Of a DNA stretch of 64,000 nt, positions 33,529 through 42,258 are shown piece by piece (within the stretch, counting starts at the first letter, position 1; each line of letters opens with the position of its first letter). The notes under the pieces were generated by a model, which saw only the letters and a program-made list of their open reading frames with translations, ran no database searches and was not told where the DNA came from. Position numbers and translations under genes: made by a program. This stretch comes from an uncultured Bacteroidales bacterium (lineage in GTDB: Bacteria; Bacteroidota; Bacteroidia; Bacteroidales; UBA932): the NCBI GenBank assembly GCA_934725575.1, contig CAKVCK010000012.1:1-64000 (forward strand), in the 5' to 3' direction.

Positions 33529-35274
33529 TTACTTCCTGCTTGAAAAATAGTACCAATAAGTCTTGCCGAAATTGTCTTTCAGCCACTTCGGCGATTGACT
33601 GTCAATCAGTGCCCGTTGATAACAGTCAAAAGCCTCCTTGGTTTCCTGGCCAGCCAACTTCAAGACCGCCGGATCACAGTCCGACTCAAATTTGGACAAA
33701 AGGCAAACCGCCTCCTGGACATGAGCCGGAATCCCGTTCTTAAAACGAACACGGCCAAGATCCTCTGCAAGAGAGCGAAGGTCTTTGGCGAGCAGATCGT
33801 ACGCTATCAAGTACTCGGAAGGGACATCGTAACTTCCTCTGTTCTTCTCAACCAACCGGCGGAGCATCAATCGTTTGTCATCGTCAGAGGAATCGTTGTA
33901 GAGGTACCGGGACGTGTCACGGCACTGCATGAGCGCGGAATATTCAACGTCAGAAGCGACAGCCTCTGGATCCTTCAAGAAAGTCTTTGCCCAGTGATGA
34001 TAGAACAGAGTCTTGTCCAGATTTTTAAGGTAGCGCCTGGCCACTTCATGATTGCCATTGATAAGATCGATCTCGGCAAGACGTTTCATGTGACGGGCAC
34101 TCTGATTGTAATTTGGATACGACTCATATTCCTCAAACGCATAGTGCCTTGCGGTGTTGAGCAAGCCGGAATGGTAAACAGACTCTCCAGCCGTCAAGGC
34201 TACGACATAGCCGAGGGCATAGTCTGGGAAAAGAGCCTCGGGGCCTGGCTGAAGAAAACGAAACATCTCCGAAAGAAGCACACCCTTTTTCGCCATGGCA
34301 AGATTGACGGCCGAAATCTCAGCCAACGAGACAGGCGGCCGTGATTCGGCCTTATCAAGGATTCCGCACCAGTCTCGGGAGCAACACAACCTGTCATATT
34401 CATAGATTCTTTCAAGGTTCGGGTTGCAGTTCCGCACCACGAAGGTCCACCCGCCAGCAAAAACCAGAACCGAAAGGCATCCGAAAATCACCGAGGCCAC
34501 GATATTTCCATGTATGCGGGGAAGCATCGACAGAAATGCGATGACCGCAGTCGAAGCCATCAAGACATAAAAAGTCAATGAATATTCTTCCGGAGTGCTC
34601 AGATAATCGATCCCCATGTAGAGTTCCTTTGGTGTGTATTGGACAAACATTGACCAGACCGCGGGAAGCGTTGCCCAAAGCAAGCCTCCGGCAAACGCCA
34701 TAACCGCCAAATGCAAATCTTTGCCGGCCAGTGCCTTGAAAAGCATGAGCAAAGGAAACAGTAAAGAAACCGGGCCAGCCCCGTAATACAACAAGGCGAC
34801 CATCGGCAAAATCAACCACTGTCTTCTTTTGACATGATTTGTGTAAACCAAGTAAGTTCCCAGAGTCACAATCAATGCTATGACGCACGTGAACATACTT
34901 CCAAGCTCACACATGAAAGCCCATGCTCCAAAAGCGACCACAAAGCTCAATGGGAACAGCGCGTCGTTCTTCCCATTAATGGACACCATAACTTTCCACA
35001 TCAGAACCTGAAGCAGGCAGAAGGCCAGGCTGACGAGCAAAGCCGCACAGAGCCGGAGATGGAAGAATTGCACGAAGAATTCGGAGACATATTCAGAAAT
35101 ACCGCCAGGATAGCAGAGCGCCGCCGCAAGGTGCGAGCCTGTGTACGGAAAGAACTGTGTCGTTTCCAAAAACCACAAAGTTCCGAAAGCCAAGACACCC
35201 CAGAACCAAAAGGACACTGCGAAAAAAAGAGCTGTAAGAATATATTTCCCTTTACCTGTCAGCATACTCATCAT
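33529..35274 (-). CDS. DUF6057 multi-pass membrane protein
   Basis: 581 aa. The N-terminal half has about ten hydrophobic membrane segments (ILTALFFAVSFWFWGVLAF, ALLVSLAFCLLQVLMWKVMV, LLFPLLMLF and others) to about residue 290. The C-terminal half is soluble and helical, with TPR-like spacing (ARHYAFEEYESYPNYNQSARHMKRLAEIDLINGNHEVARRYL). The family has no known activity. Its start touches the stop of the epimerase gene with no gap, so translation is probably coupled. It is always seen here together with the PD40 and DUF5107 genes of the locus, suggesting one envelope function. Confidence 0.7.
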   Translation of the reverse strand: MMSMLTGKGKYILTALFFAVSFWFWGVLAFGTLWFLETTQFFPYTGSHLAAALCYPGGISEYVSEFFVQFFHLRLCAALLVSLAFCLLQVLMWKVMVSINGKNDALFPLSFVVAFGAWAFMCELGSMFTCVIALIVTLGTYLVYTNHVKRRQWLILPMVALLYYGAGPVSLLFPLLMLFKALAGKDLHLAVMAFAGGLLWATLPAVWSMFVQYTPKELYMGIDYLSTPEEYSLTFYVLMASTAVIAFLSMLPRIHGNIVASVIFGCLSVLVFAGGWTFVVRNCNPNLERIYEYDRLCCSRDWCGILDKAESRPPVSLAEISAVNLAMAKKGVLLSEMFRFLQPGPEALFPDYALGYVVALTAGESVYHSGLLNTARHYAFEEYESYPNYNQSARHMKRLAEIDLINGNHEVARRYLKNLDKTLFYHHWAKTFLKDPEAVASDVEYSALMQCRDTSRYLYNDSSDDDKRLMLRRLVEKNRGSYDVPSEYLIAYDLLAKDLRSLAEDLGRVRFKNGIPAHVQEAVCLLSKFESDCDPAVLKLAGQETKEAFDCYQRALIDSQSPKWLKDNFGKTYWYYFSSRK

Positions 35275-36414
35275 TTATTTTTCAACGCCACCATTGCGCC
35301 TCGCCGAAAAACGGTACAGACAATGATGGTGATAGACCTGACCCGGGCGAAGATACGGATCCGGGAATGACGCTTTGTTCGGAGCGTCCGGATAATTCTG
35401 CGTCTCGAATGTGAGTGAGCCGTATCTCACCAATGGCCCGCCATATTTACCAATCTCGTTTCCCGAGAAATACTGGCCGCTATAGACTTGAAGACCAGGT
35501 TGGTCAGAAAAGACTTCCAGGAATATTCCGCTTTCCGTATCATAAGCGGTAGCGACAGACCTCATTCCAATGCCATTGATGCAATAATTATGGTCAAAGC
35601 CATAGTTCCCGCGACGGATCTGCTCATCTCCACTCGTGATAGCATCCCTGACAGGATGAGGCCTACGATAGTCGAATGCTGTACCATCAACCGGAATAGG
35701 AGTCTCTATGACATCCAGGCCATCTGTTCCAATAAAGGAATCGCCATTGACGCTTATTACATATTCCTCGCAAGTACCGTTGCCCTCCCCTGAAAGATTG
35801 AAGTACGGATGATTGGAGATGTTCACTGGACGAGTCGCATCCGTGGTGGCGGAATAGCTGATGTCCCAACCCTCATCAGAGGTCAAAGTGTAGGTCATCG
35901 TTATGTCAAGATTCCCAGGAAAGCCCTCCTGACCATCCGCATGGAGATAATGAAGTGTGGCAGAGCTGTCTGTGACCGACATCACATCCCAGACGACAGA
36001 ATCAAGCCCTTTGAATCCCCCATGCAGAGTCCCGATGCCCCCATGGTTGGCCGACAGATGGTAGGTCTGCCCGTCAACCGTGAACGCGGCGTTACAGATT
36101 CTGTTGGCGACAGGGCCGACCACAGCTCCTAGAAAGCGATCACCGGTGTAGTGCACATATTCATCCAGTGTCTTGTGTCCTAGCACTACATCCCTGTACT
36201 TTCCGTTTCTGTCCGGAACAAACAATGACACTACCCTGCCTCCGTAGTTAGTAAACTGCATCGCGAGCCTGCCATTGGCGATTGTGTACAAGCCGACTTC
36301 ACGGCCATCCACCTCCCCGTCAAACCCGGCAGGATCGACAAGGGATGGCCTTTCGGCACAAGAGGCCAAAACCAGGGCCGCCAAAAGCAGCCCTGTCAAG
36401 GTTTTTCTCATCAT
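35275..36414 (-). CDS. galM: Aldose 1-epimerase (mutarotase) lipoprotein
   Basis: 379 aa; lipobox LVLASC. Family motifs: FTNYGGRVVSLFVPDRNG near residue 55, GPVANRI, the His of NISNHPYFNLSG (about 200), and the catalytic Glu region SLTFETQNYPDAPN near the C-terminus. The enzyme interconverts alpha and beta anomers of aldoses. A secreted copy inside a polysaccharide locus would speed up anomer conversion of released sugar before uptake. It lies 17 bp after the DUF5107 gene. Confidence 0.88.
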   Translation of the reverse strand: MMRKTLTGLLLAALVLASCAERPSLVDPAGFDGEVDGREVGLYTIANGRLAMQFTNYGGRVVSLFVPDRNGKYRDVVLGHKTLDEYVHYTGDRFLGAVVGPVANRICNAAFTVDGQTYHLSANHGGIGTLHGGFKGLDSVVWDVMSVTDSSATLHYLHADGQEGFPGNLDITMTYTLTSDEGWDISYSATTDATRPVNISNHPYFNLSGEGNGTCEEYVISVNGDSFIGTDGLDVIETPIPVDGTAFDYRRPHPVRDAITSGDEQIRRGNYGFDHNYCINGIGMRSVATAYDTESGIFLEVFSDQPGLQVYSGQYFSGNEIGKYGGPLVRYGSLTFETQNYPDAPNKASFPDPYLRPGQVYHHHCLYRFSARRNGGVEK

Positions 36415-36431
36415 CTTGATTTTCTTAATGA

Positions 36432-39400
36432 TTACTTCATTTTGATCTCTTTGACCAGTTTCTCAAGCTCGTCCAGGCTCTTTGCCTTCGATGCCGAGTC
36501 TTCGTCTCCGAATTTAGCATAGTTGTCATTGAGTTCCTGTCTCATCTCCGAGATGACATCCTCGATCGTCACTGACTTGGCTGGAGCCGGAACCTCAAGG
36601 TTTTCAGGATAGAGTGTCGCCAACCTGAACTCTTCCATGGCTCTCTTGTAAGCTTTCTTGTCAAGAAGTGATTTGCCTTTCAAGATATGAGACATCACGT
36701 AAATGTCGTGAATCTCTCCACCGCCTTCCCACAAATGGAAATGTCTGGAATCCATGATTTTGATTGCCTTGTTCCAGTTTCCAGTCTCATTATAGACCTT
36801 AAGAAGACGAATCACCGCGTCATCGTATTTCATGACAGTCTTCAGACCCGCCTCAAGACGTTTCTGACGCTGGATGGCCGGGACTCCGGCTTTCTCGCAG
36901 ATCTTGTCTGATTCCGCGAACAGCAAAGGATCGCCAGGATTGTTTTTGATAGCCTTGTCATAGTATTCCAAAGCCTTCGAGTAGTCACCCTTCTGGCCCT
37001 CCCCAAAACCTACATTCCTGCAGGCAAGCGCTGACGAAGGATCCAGATCGGCGGCCTTGCGCCACTGTTCGAGGCCATGATCTTTCTGGCCGATATAGTA
37101 GAGAAGATTACCATACAAGTAGCGGATGACCCCATTCTCCGGGCAGATCTCGGCAAGACGGCCGAACATCCCGACCTCTTCAATCCTGAGAGGATGATTC
37201 CCGACAGAAGACAGACCCGAAGCAATGCCAATCTCTGACTTGGCGGCATCTTCGTCCTTAAGCAGATAAGCACGGTAGAGACGCACAAGCTGACTGTCTG
37301 AAAATGGATTTCCAATCTTAACAGCCTCATCAATGACAGCCAGGGCATCCTCGTCAGCTCCGACCGCCATATAGTTGCAGACAACCTCCAGAAGTTCCTG
37401 TATCGCGATCATGCCTTCGCTTCTTCGCGGTCTTGTCGATGCAAGGAAAGACATGGATCCCTTGTCCAGCATACTCTTCTCGAACTCGCTCCAATAGTCA
37501 AGAGGATCAATTGACTTTATCTCATTGAAAACCTTTTGCGCATCATCTTTCCTGCCTAGTTTTCTAAGAATATACATCTTCACGGTCAAAGCCTGCAAGT
37601 CATGCGCCCCTGTAAGCAATGACTCGTCAACCAGATGAAGGGCTTCGGAATATTTTGCCTCGCGCGCGGCGGCCACCGACAGTTGGTAATATGCCGGATG
37701 CTTGAACGCCGGAGTGTAAGTGGCGGCCCAAAGATTCTCTTCCGCCTCTGCCTTACGGCCAGTCATCGCATAGACATAGCCCAGATAATAGTCCGCCTCT
37801 GTGTTGAAGGCTCGTGTGTAGTCATGCTCCAACCTGGATTTGGCTCTTAGCAAATGCTCCTCGGCTTTACTCCATTCGGCCTGCCTGATGTAATGCTTGC
37901 CAACCTCAATGTTAACTCTGGCGTCATCGGGATCCCGCTTGAGAGCCTCATTGTAGAAATCCATGTAATCAAGTCTGGCGTTGTTGAACTGATCCACACG
38001 CAAGCCGGCAAGGTAAAGTTCCTCGACCGTCTTGTACTCGGAAACAGGTTTTGTACCGTCAATCACTTTCGGCAGTTCTTCGCCAGACTTTCCAAGTCCT
38101 TTGTCCGCATAGTTTACCGGACGGTAATCTACCATAAGGTTGCCCTCCGCATCAGTGAGAGCGGTGTACAGATCTTCCCTTTTCACATCAGAAGGAACAA
38201 TGACGGTCTCAAGAAAGTACTTGTCGGGATTGATGTCGATTCTCTTGTCCAACAAGATCTTGTCTCCGGCGGCGAGTATGACCCTCGCGTTCCTCATCTC
38301 AATGGAGGCATTATAGCCCAGAAGCCATTTGCCATCCTCAAGGTTCTTCAAGTTGACTGCCGCAAACTCCGTGGCATTCTTTATTCCCTGAATTCCTTTA
38401 ACAGGGAACCATGTCTGTTTGAACTCACGTATCTCACCTGGAGCAAGCCAGCTATAGTCAGGCTGATTGTCCGAATAGCCCCCCACCATAAGCTCAAGAT
38501 AGTGACCGTCCTTGTCAGACAGAATCTTGTTCCACAGCATTCCTGCCGGGTTGTTCCCCCAAAGGAAGAATTTCTTGCCGGGGACCTGGAAACGGTTGGC
38601 GACATGGACCGTTCCGGCATCCTTACCATAGTCGTAGCCCCCGACAAAACCCATTCGGCTGCCCCAGGCAAAGATTGACCTTGAGTTCTGATCAAAGTTC
38701 TTCCACCAGGAGAGATCCACGGTCTTGTCATTGTTCCTGACAACAGGACCGTTCGGCCAGTCAGTGAAATAAACCTTGCTGTGGTCTGTACCGAATTTCA
38801 CATCCGGAGGGAAAACGACCTGATACTGTTCGTCACAATGTACCGACACATTAGCCCAGTAAAGCATAGACTGCACCATTGGTGTAGGATTGATGACTTT
38901 AACCGAAGCCTCCACCCTTGAGCTGTTCGGGTAAACAGTTATCCCGACAGACCATTTCAGTCTGTGGCGAAGTTCACTTTCTCCGACCCAGACAGTCCGG
39001 CTGCCGTCAGGATGCACTTCAGTCGTCCAGTCCACGAGCATATAGCTACTGGCCCTGTGATGGTCCGGGATGTCCCACTCGACCCCTCCGGACAGCCATG
39101 CTCCCAGCATACCGATCAGAGCCGGCTTTATGCCTGTCTGCGTATAGAAGAAATGATAATTGTTGGTCAGATCCTCGGCCTGGAAAATTCTGCCACCAAT
39201 CTGAGGCAATATTCCTATCTCAATGTACTTGTTGCCCAGTTTGACGATCTGATAGTCCTTGTCCTCAACGACATCCGTCATCACATCGTAAAGAGAGTAC
39301 GGGTAGATGTAGCCTTCCGCTCCCTGATAAACCCTACCGGTGAAGAAGATAGGGTCAATCTCAGGAGCTCCGACCTGATAGGTCGGAATAGTCTCATTGA

Positions 39401-39479
39401 CAACTTTCATGTCCACGTTCTGCGCCTGCACGGACAAGGCGAGAAACAACGAGGACGCGACAGCTATTGCTTTTCTCAT
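36432..39479 (-). CDS. DUF5107 protein with TPR repeats
   Basis: 1015 aa with signal peptide (MRKAIAVASSLFLALSVQA). Residues about 40-370 are a DUF5107 domain, a galactose-mutarotase-like beta sandwich (LGNKYIEIGILPQIGGRIFQAEDL, GGVEWDIPDHHRASSYM). The remaining two thirds are TPR repeats (NIEVGKHYIRQAEWSKAEEHLLRAKSRL, YYLGYVYAMTGRKAEAEENLWAATYTP). The mutarotase-like fold suggests a carbohydrate-binding or sugar-processing role in the periplasm; no activity can be assigned from sequence. It lies 9 bp after the beta-helix gene in the same operon. Confidence 0.82.
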   Translation of the reverse strand: MRKAIAVASSLFLALSVQAQNVDMKVVNETIPTYQVGAPEIDPIFFTGRVYQGAEGYIYPYSLYDVMTDVVEDKDYQIVKLGNKYIEIGILPQIGGRIFQAEDLTNNYHFFYTQTGIKPALIGMLGAWLSGGVEWDIPDHHRASSYMLVDWTTEVHPDGSRTVWVGESELRHRLKWSVGITVYPNSSRVEASVKVINPTPMVQSMLYWANVSVHCDEQYQVVFPPDVKFGTDHSKVYFTDWPNGPVVRNNDKTVDLSWWKNFDQNSRSIFAWGSRMGFVGGYDYGKDAGTVHVANRFQVPGKKFFLWGNNPAGMLWNKILSDKDGHYLELMVGGYSDNQPDYSWLAPGEIREFKQTWFPVKGIQGIKNATEFAAVNLKNLEDGKWLLGYNASIEMRNARVILAAGDKILLDKRIDINPDKYFLETVIVPSDVKREDLYTALTDAEGNLMVDYRPVNYADKGLGKSGEELPKVIDGTKPVSEYKTVEELYLAGLRVDQFNNARLDYMDFYNEALKRDPDDARVNIEVGKHYIRQAEWSKAEEHLLRAKSRLEHDYTRAFNTEADYYLGYVYAMTGRKAEAEENLWAATYTPAFKHPAYYQLSVAAAREAKYSEALHLVDESLLTGAHDLQALTVKMYILRKLGRKDDAQKVFNEIKSIDPLDYWSEFEKSMLDKGSMSFLASTRPRRSEGMIAIQELLEVVCNYMAVGADEDALAVIDEAVKIGNPFSDSQLVRLYRAYLLKDEDAAKSEIGIASGLSSVGNHPLRIEEVGMFGRLAEICPENGVIRYLYGNLLYYIGQKDHGLEQWRKAADLDPSSALACRNVGFGEGQKGDYSKALEYYDKAIKNNPGDPLLFAESDKICEKAGVPAIQRQKRLEAGLKTVMKYDDAVIRLLKVYNETGNWNKAIKIMDSRHFHLWEGGGEIHDIYVMSHILKGKSLLDKKAYKRAMEEFRLATLYPENLEVPAPAKSVTIEDVISEMRQELNDNYAKFGDEDSASKAKSLDELEKLVKEIKMK

Positions 39480-39488
39480 TTTATCCTG

Positions 39489-40574
39489 CTATTTGATATA
39501 AAAAGCGGAAGCATCATCTGCGGCATATTTGTTTTCCGGCAGAATGAAATTCGTGATTTGGCCTTTGCCGCCCTTTTCCGCTTTAAGGAGTGTCAGTACC
39601 TGACAGTCTTTGTGGAAGCCAACCCGCAGGCCAGTGATCATGGACTCCAGCGTACCTTCACACTCAATGGCGGTCTGAAAAGGAACTTTACCGCTGTACC
39701 ACCAGCAGAAACAGTCTGTAAGATTCACGTGAAGCCCCTTGCCAATCTTGAACCCGGTGGCAAACTGGTCACTGTAACAATAATTCAGGAAATTGTTCTC
39801 CGATGCGATCACAAAACCACAGCTGCTGTCATAAACCTGATCCTTTCCGAATATGTAAAGAGGATGGATGTTACGAAGACTGTTGCCTCCTGTTTTCAAG
39901 TGAACGCCGATGTGGACATCAGCAATACGCATGTTCGTGAACGTGTTGTCATGACCTTCGACAAGCAATCCTATAGAATTGACCTTTCCATTGCCGGTGA
40001 TGTTCACATCGCTGACATCAGCATCGGACGAACCATTGTTAGCTCCGTATTTGATGTGGACTCCCACTCTCACGTGTTTGATGGACACGTTCTCAATCTT
40101 CGTTTCCCTTCCTCCATCGATTGATATGCCGTCAGCGACACCGGAGCCATCAATTATGCCACCATATATGCCATAATTACTGCCATTGACGTAGATGTTG
40201 TTCGCTTTCTCAATAGCCCCCAGACGCACAATTGCCTCACCCTCGACCCAAGACTCTGTCGCCTTGAGCACAGCATAATTGCCCAAAACCAAAGAAACAC
40301 TCTTTGTCGGCTCAGCAGGTGTGTCTATAGGACGGGAGACCATGTACACTCCGTCAGGGAAAAATATAGTCTTGTTCGGATTGTCAACAATAAGCCTCTG
40401 AATGGCTTCCGCAGCATCAGTCCTGCCATCGCAAGGAACTCCGTGCTCTGTGGCCACAACAAACTGACCTGAAACATACGAATCAGTCTCCGCGCTTCCT
40501 TTGCACGCCTGAACCGTACCACTTGTGAATATAGACAAAGCCGCGATGGCGGTGGTCAAAACAGATTTTTTCAT
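39489..40574 (-). CDS. Secreted right-handed beta-helix protein (pectate-lyase-like)
   Basis: 361 aa with signal peptide (MKKSVLTTAIAALSIFTSGTVQA). The start GVPCDGRTDAAEAIQRLI ... IFFPDGVYMVSRPI is the pectate-lyase-3 type cap, and the body has coils such as NNIYVNGSNYGIYGGIIDG and TFTNMRIADVHIGVHLKTGG. It fits the polygalacturonase/pectate-lyase-like superfamily. I cannot find the paired Asp residues of a classical GH28 active site, so it may act on another glycan or only bind it. It follows susD after a hairpin. Confidence 0.75.
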   Translation of the reverse strand: MKKSVLTTAIAALSIFTSGTVQACKGSAETDSYVSGQFVVATEHGVPCDGRTDAAEAIQRLIVDNPNKTIFFPDGVYMVSRPIDTPAEPTKSVSLVLGNYAVLKATESWVEGEAIVRLGAIEKANNIYVNGSNYGIYGGIIDGSGVADGISIDGGRETKIENVSIKHVRVGVHIKYGANNGSSDADVSDVNITGNGKVNSIGLLVEGHDNTFTNMRIADVHIGVHLKTGGNSLRNIHPLYIFGKDQVYDSSCGFVIASENNFLNYCYSDQFATGFKIGKGLHVNLTDCFCWWYSGKVPFQTAIECEGTLESMITGLRVGFHKDCQVLTLLKAEKGGKGQITNFILPENKYAADDASAFYIK

Positions 40575-40628
40575 AATGATATTCGATAATTTTATATACC
40601 TAATTCAGTCTCATGAACAAAAAAAACA

Positions 40629-40665
40629 GGATGAGCGAGAATGGTGTCTCCATCCCCGCTCCTCC
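40629..40665 (-). terminator. Hairpin downstream of susD
   Basis: GGATGAGCGAGAATGG pairs with CCATCCCCGCTCCTCC (13 of 16 positions) around TGTCT. It is in the 106-bp gap after susD and is probably a partial terminator that lowers expression of the following genes relative to susCD. Confidence 0.55.
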
Positions 40666-40680
40666 ATCATAAACCTGTCA

Positions 40681-42237
40681 TTAGTCAGAATATCCTGGAT
40701 TCTGTTTGATTATGTCATGCGATTCATTTATCACCCGCGCCGGGATCGGCATAAGTTTATTCATGTCGCTCGCGCTGGCGTTCCTCTTACGGGCTGTCTC
40801 TACAAAATCCCCCCAACGAAGAAGGTCATCACGACGCCATCCCTCAAGATAGAATTCACGGAAACGCTCCTGCTTGAAATACTTCATGAACGCGTCCACA
40901 CTCTTGGTGGCCTCATCAGGGACCTCGGTTCCGGCACGCCCTGCGACCTGTTTTACAAGATCGAGGGCATTCTTGGTCACAGCGTTGTTGATCTTGACAT
41001 CGCACTCTGCCAACATCATCAGCACATCAGCATAACGGAACACAACAGAATGGATGTTCCCGGAATAAGCCCTATCCTGTGAGTAGAAATACTTGCATGA
41101 CAGACATCCGAACTGAAGGACGGATGAGCCAGGATTCTCTCTTGTGTAGGTGATGTAGTTACCGTCTTTGTCCTTGTCAAGAGACAGGAATCTGTCAGAG
41201 AGACCGCCACGGCGGATGTCATTCTCCTCAAACGCATCGTACAGATCCCATGTCGGACGGGTACCTCCCCAATAATGAGTGGTCACAAATTCACCGGTGC
41301 CGCCGGTATGCGTCTTGTTCACATTCAGCATAGCCTGACAGTTACCAGGTGTTGTGTAGAAATAGAACTCATTGTCAGCCTTGGTCCCGGAAGGTATACA
41401 ATAGATGTTCTCGGCATCCTGCTCTCCTTCCTCAGAGAATGGGAGAAAATAATCATCGGCCAGATGATAACATCCCATCTTGACAATCTCTTCAAGATAA
41501 CCTTTTGCGGCAGAATAATCCCCTTTGCGCATGGCAAGCTTGGCAAGGAACATATAAGCCGTAGCCTTGTTGAGACGTCCCCAGTCCGAGGTATTGTTGG
41601 TCATGTCGTAAAGGTAAGGAATAGCCTCCGTGAAATCCTTTACCATCCACCCATAGTACTCTTCCTCAGACGGTCTCTCCTGATAGGTGATGTTGTCAAG
41701 TTCCTTAGGGTCAAGTGTCACATGAAATGTTCCGAAAAGATCGTGAAACACGTACATTGTCATGCCACGAAGAGCCTTGGCCTCGGCGACCATCTGGTTC
41801 TTCTTTGCCTCGGTGATTCCCGGAGTGTTCTCGATCGCATATATGATCTGAGTCAGACGGGAAGCATTCTTGATTATCTGGAAAGTCTGCATCCAGTCTT
41901 CGGAATTAAGTCCCCATTTGAAGTCAGCGATGTCGTTACCCGGGGAAGAATAGCGGCACTCGTCAGTAGTATAGAGATTAAAACCAAAGTAACCGATCGT
42001 GCCGATTGACCAGTATGGCCATCCCCAACCTGTGTTGGCGGTGGAAGACATATTGACGGATCCCGAGTTTGTCTTGAGATATCCATACATTCCATCGAGA
42101 AGACTCTGTGCGTCAGCCTCCGTCTTAGGATAGTTGACCTCTGTCATCTCGGAATACACCACAGCGTCCAAATCGCAGGATGATAATCCCACGGCCACAG
42201 CCGCGGCGGAAAGGAATCCTATGATAATCTTTTTCAT
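40681..42237 (-). CDS. SusD/RagB family lipoprotein
   Basis: 518 aa; lipobox AVGLSSC. The family features are present: helical TPR-like N-terminal part (AEAKALRGMTMYVFHDLFGTFHVTLD), and the conserved C-terminal YFKQERFREFYLEGWRRDDLLRWG with NKLMPIPARVINESHDIIKQNPGY. SusD proteins bind glycan at the cell surface and form a lid on SusC. It follows susC after 21 bp. Confidence 0.93.
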   Translation of the reverse strand: MKKIIIGFLSAAAVAVGLSSCDLDAVVYSEMTEVNYPKTEADAQSLLDGMYGYLKTNSGSVNMSSTANTGWGWPYWSIGTIGYFGFNLYTTDECRYSSPGNDIADFKWGLNSEDWMQTFQIIKNASRLTQIIYAIENTPGITEAKKNQMVAEAKALRGMTMYVFHDLFGTFHVTLDPKELDNITYQERPSEEEYYGWMVKDFTEAIPYLYDMTNNTSDWGRLNKATAYMFLAKLAMRKGDYSAAKGYLEEIVKMGCYHLADDYFLPFSEEGEQDAENIYCIPSGTKADNEFYFYTTPGNCQAMLNVNKTHTGGTGEFVTTHYWGGTRPTWDLYDAFEENDIRRGGLSDRFLSLDKDKDGNYITYTRENPGSSVLQFGCLSCKYFYSQDRAYSGNIHSVVFRYADVLMMLAECDVKINNAVTKNALDLVKQVAGRAGTEVPDEATKSVDAFMKYFKQERFREFYLEGWRRDDLLRWGDFVETARKRNASASDMNKLMPIPARVINESHDIIKQNPGYSD

Positions 42238-42258
42238 TTTCTGGAATATTATTTTGTT

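Noticed and set aside
38964..40124. 386-codon plus-strand frame opposite the DUF5107 and beta-helix genes
   Set aside because: It crosses the boundary of two well-supported minus-strand genes and shows no signal peptide or domain.
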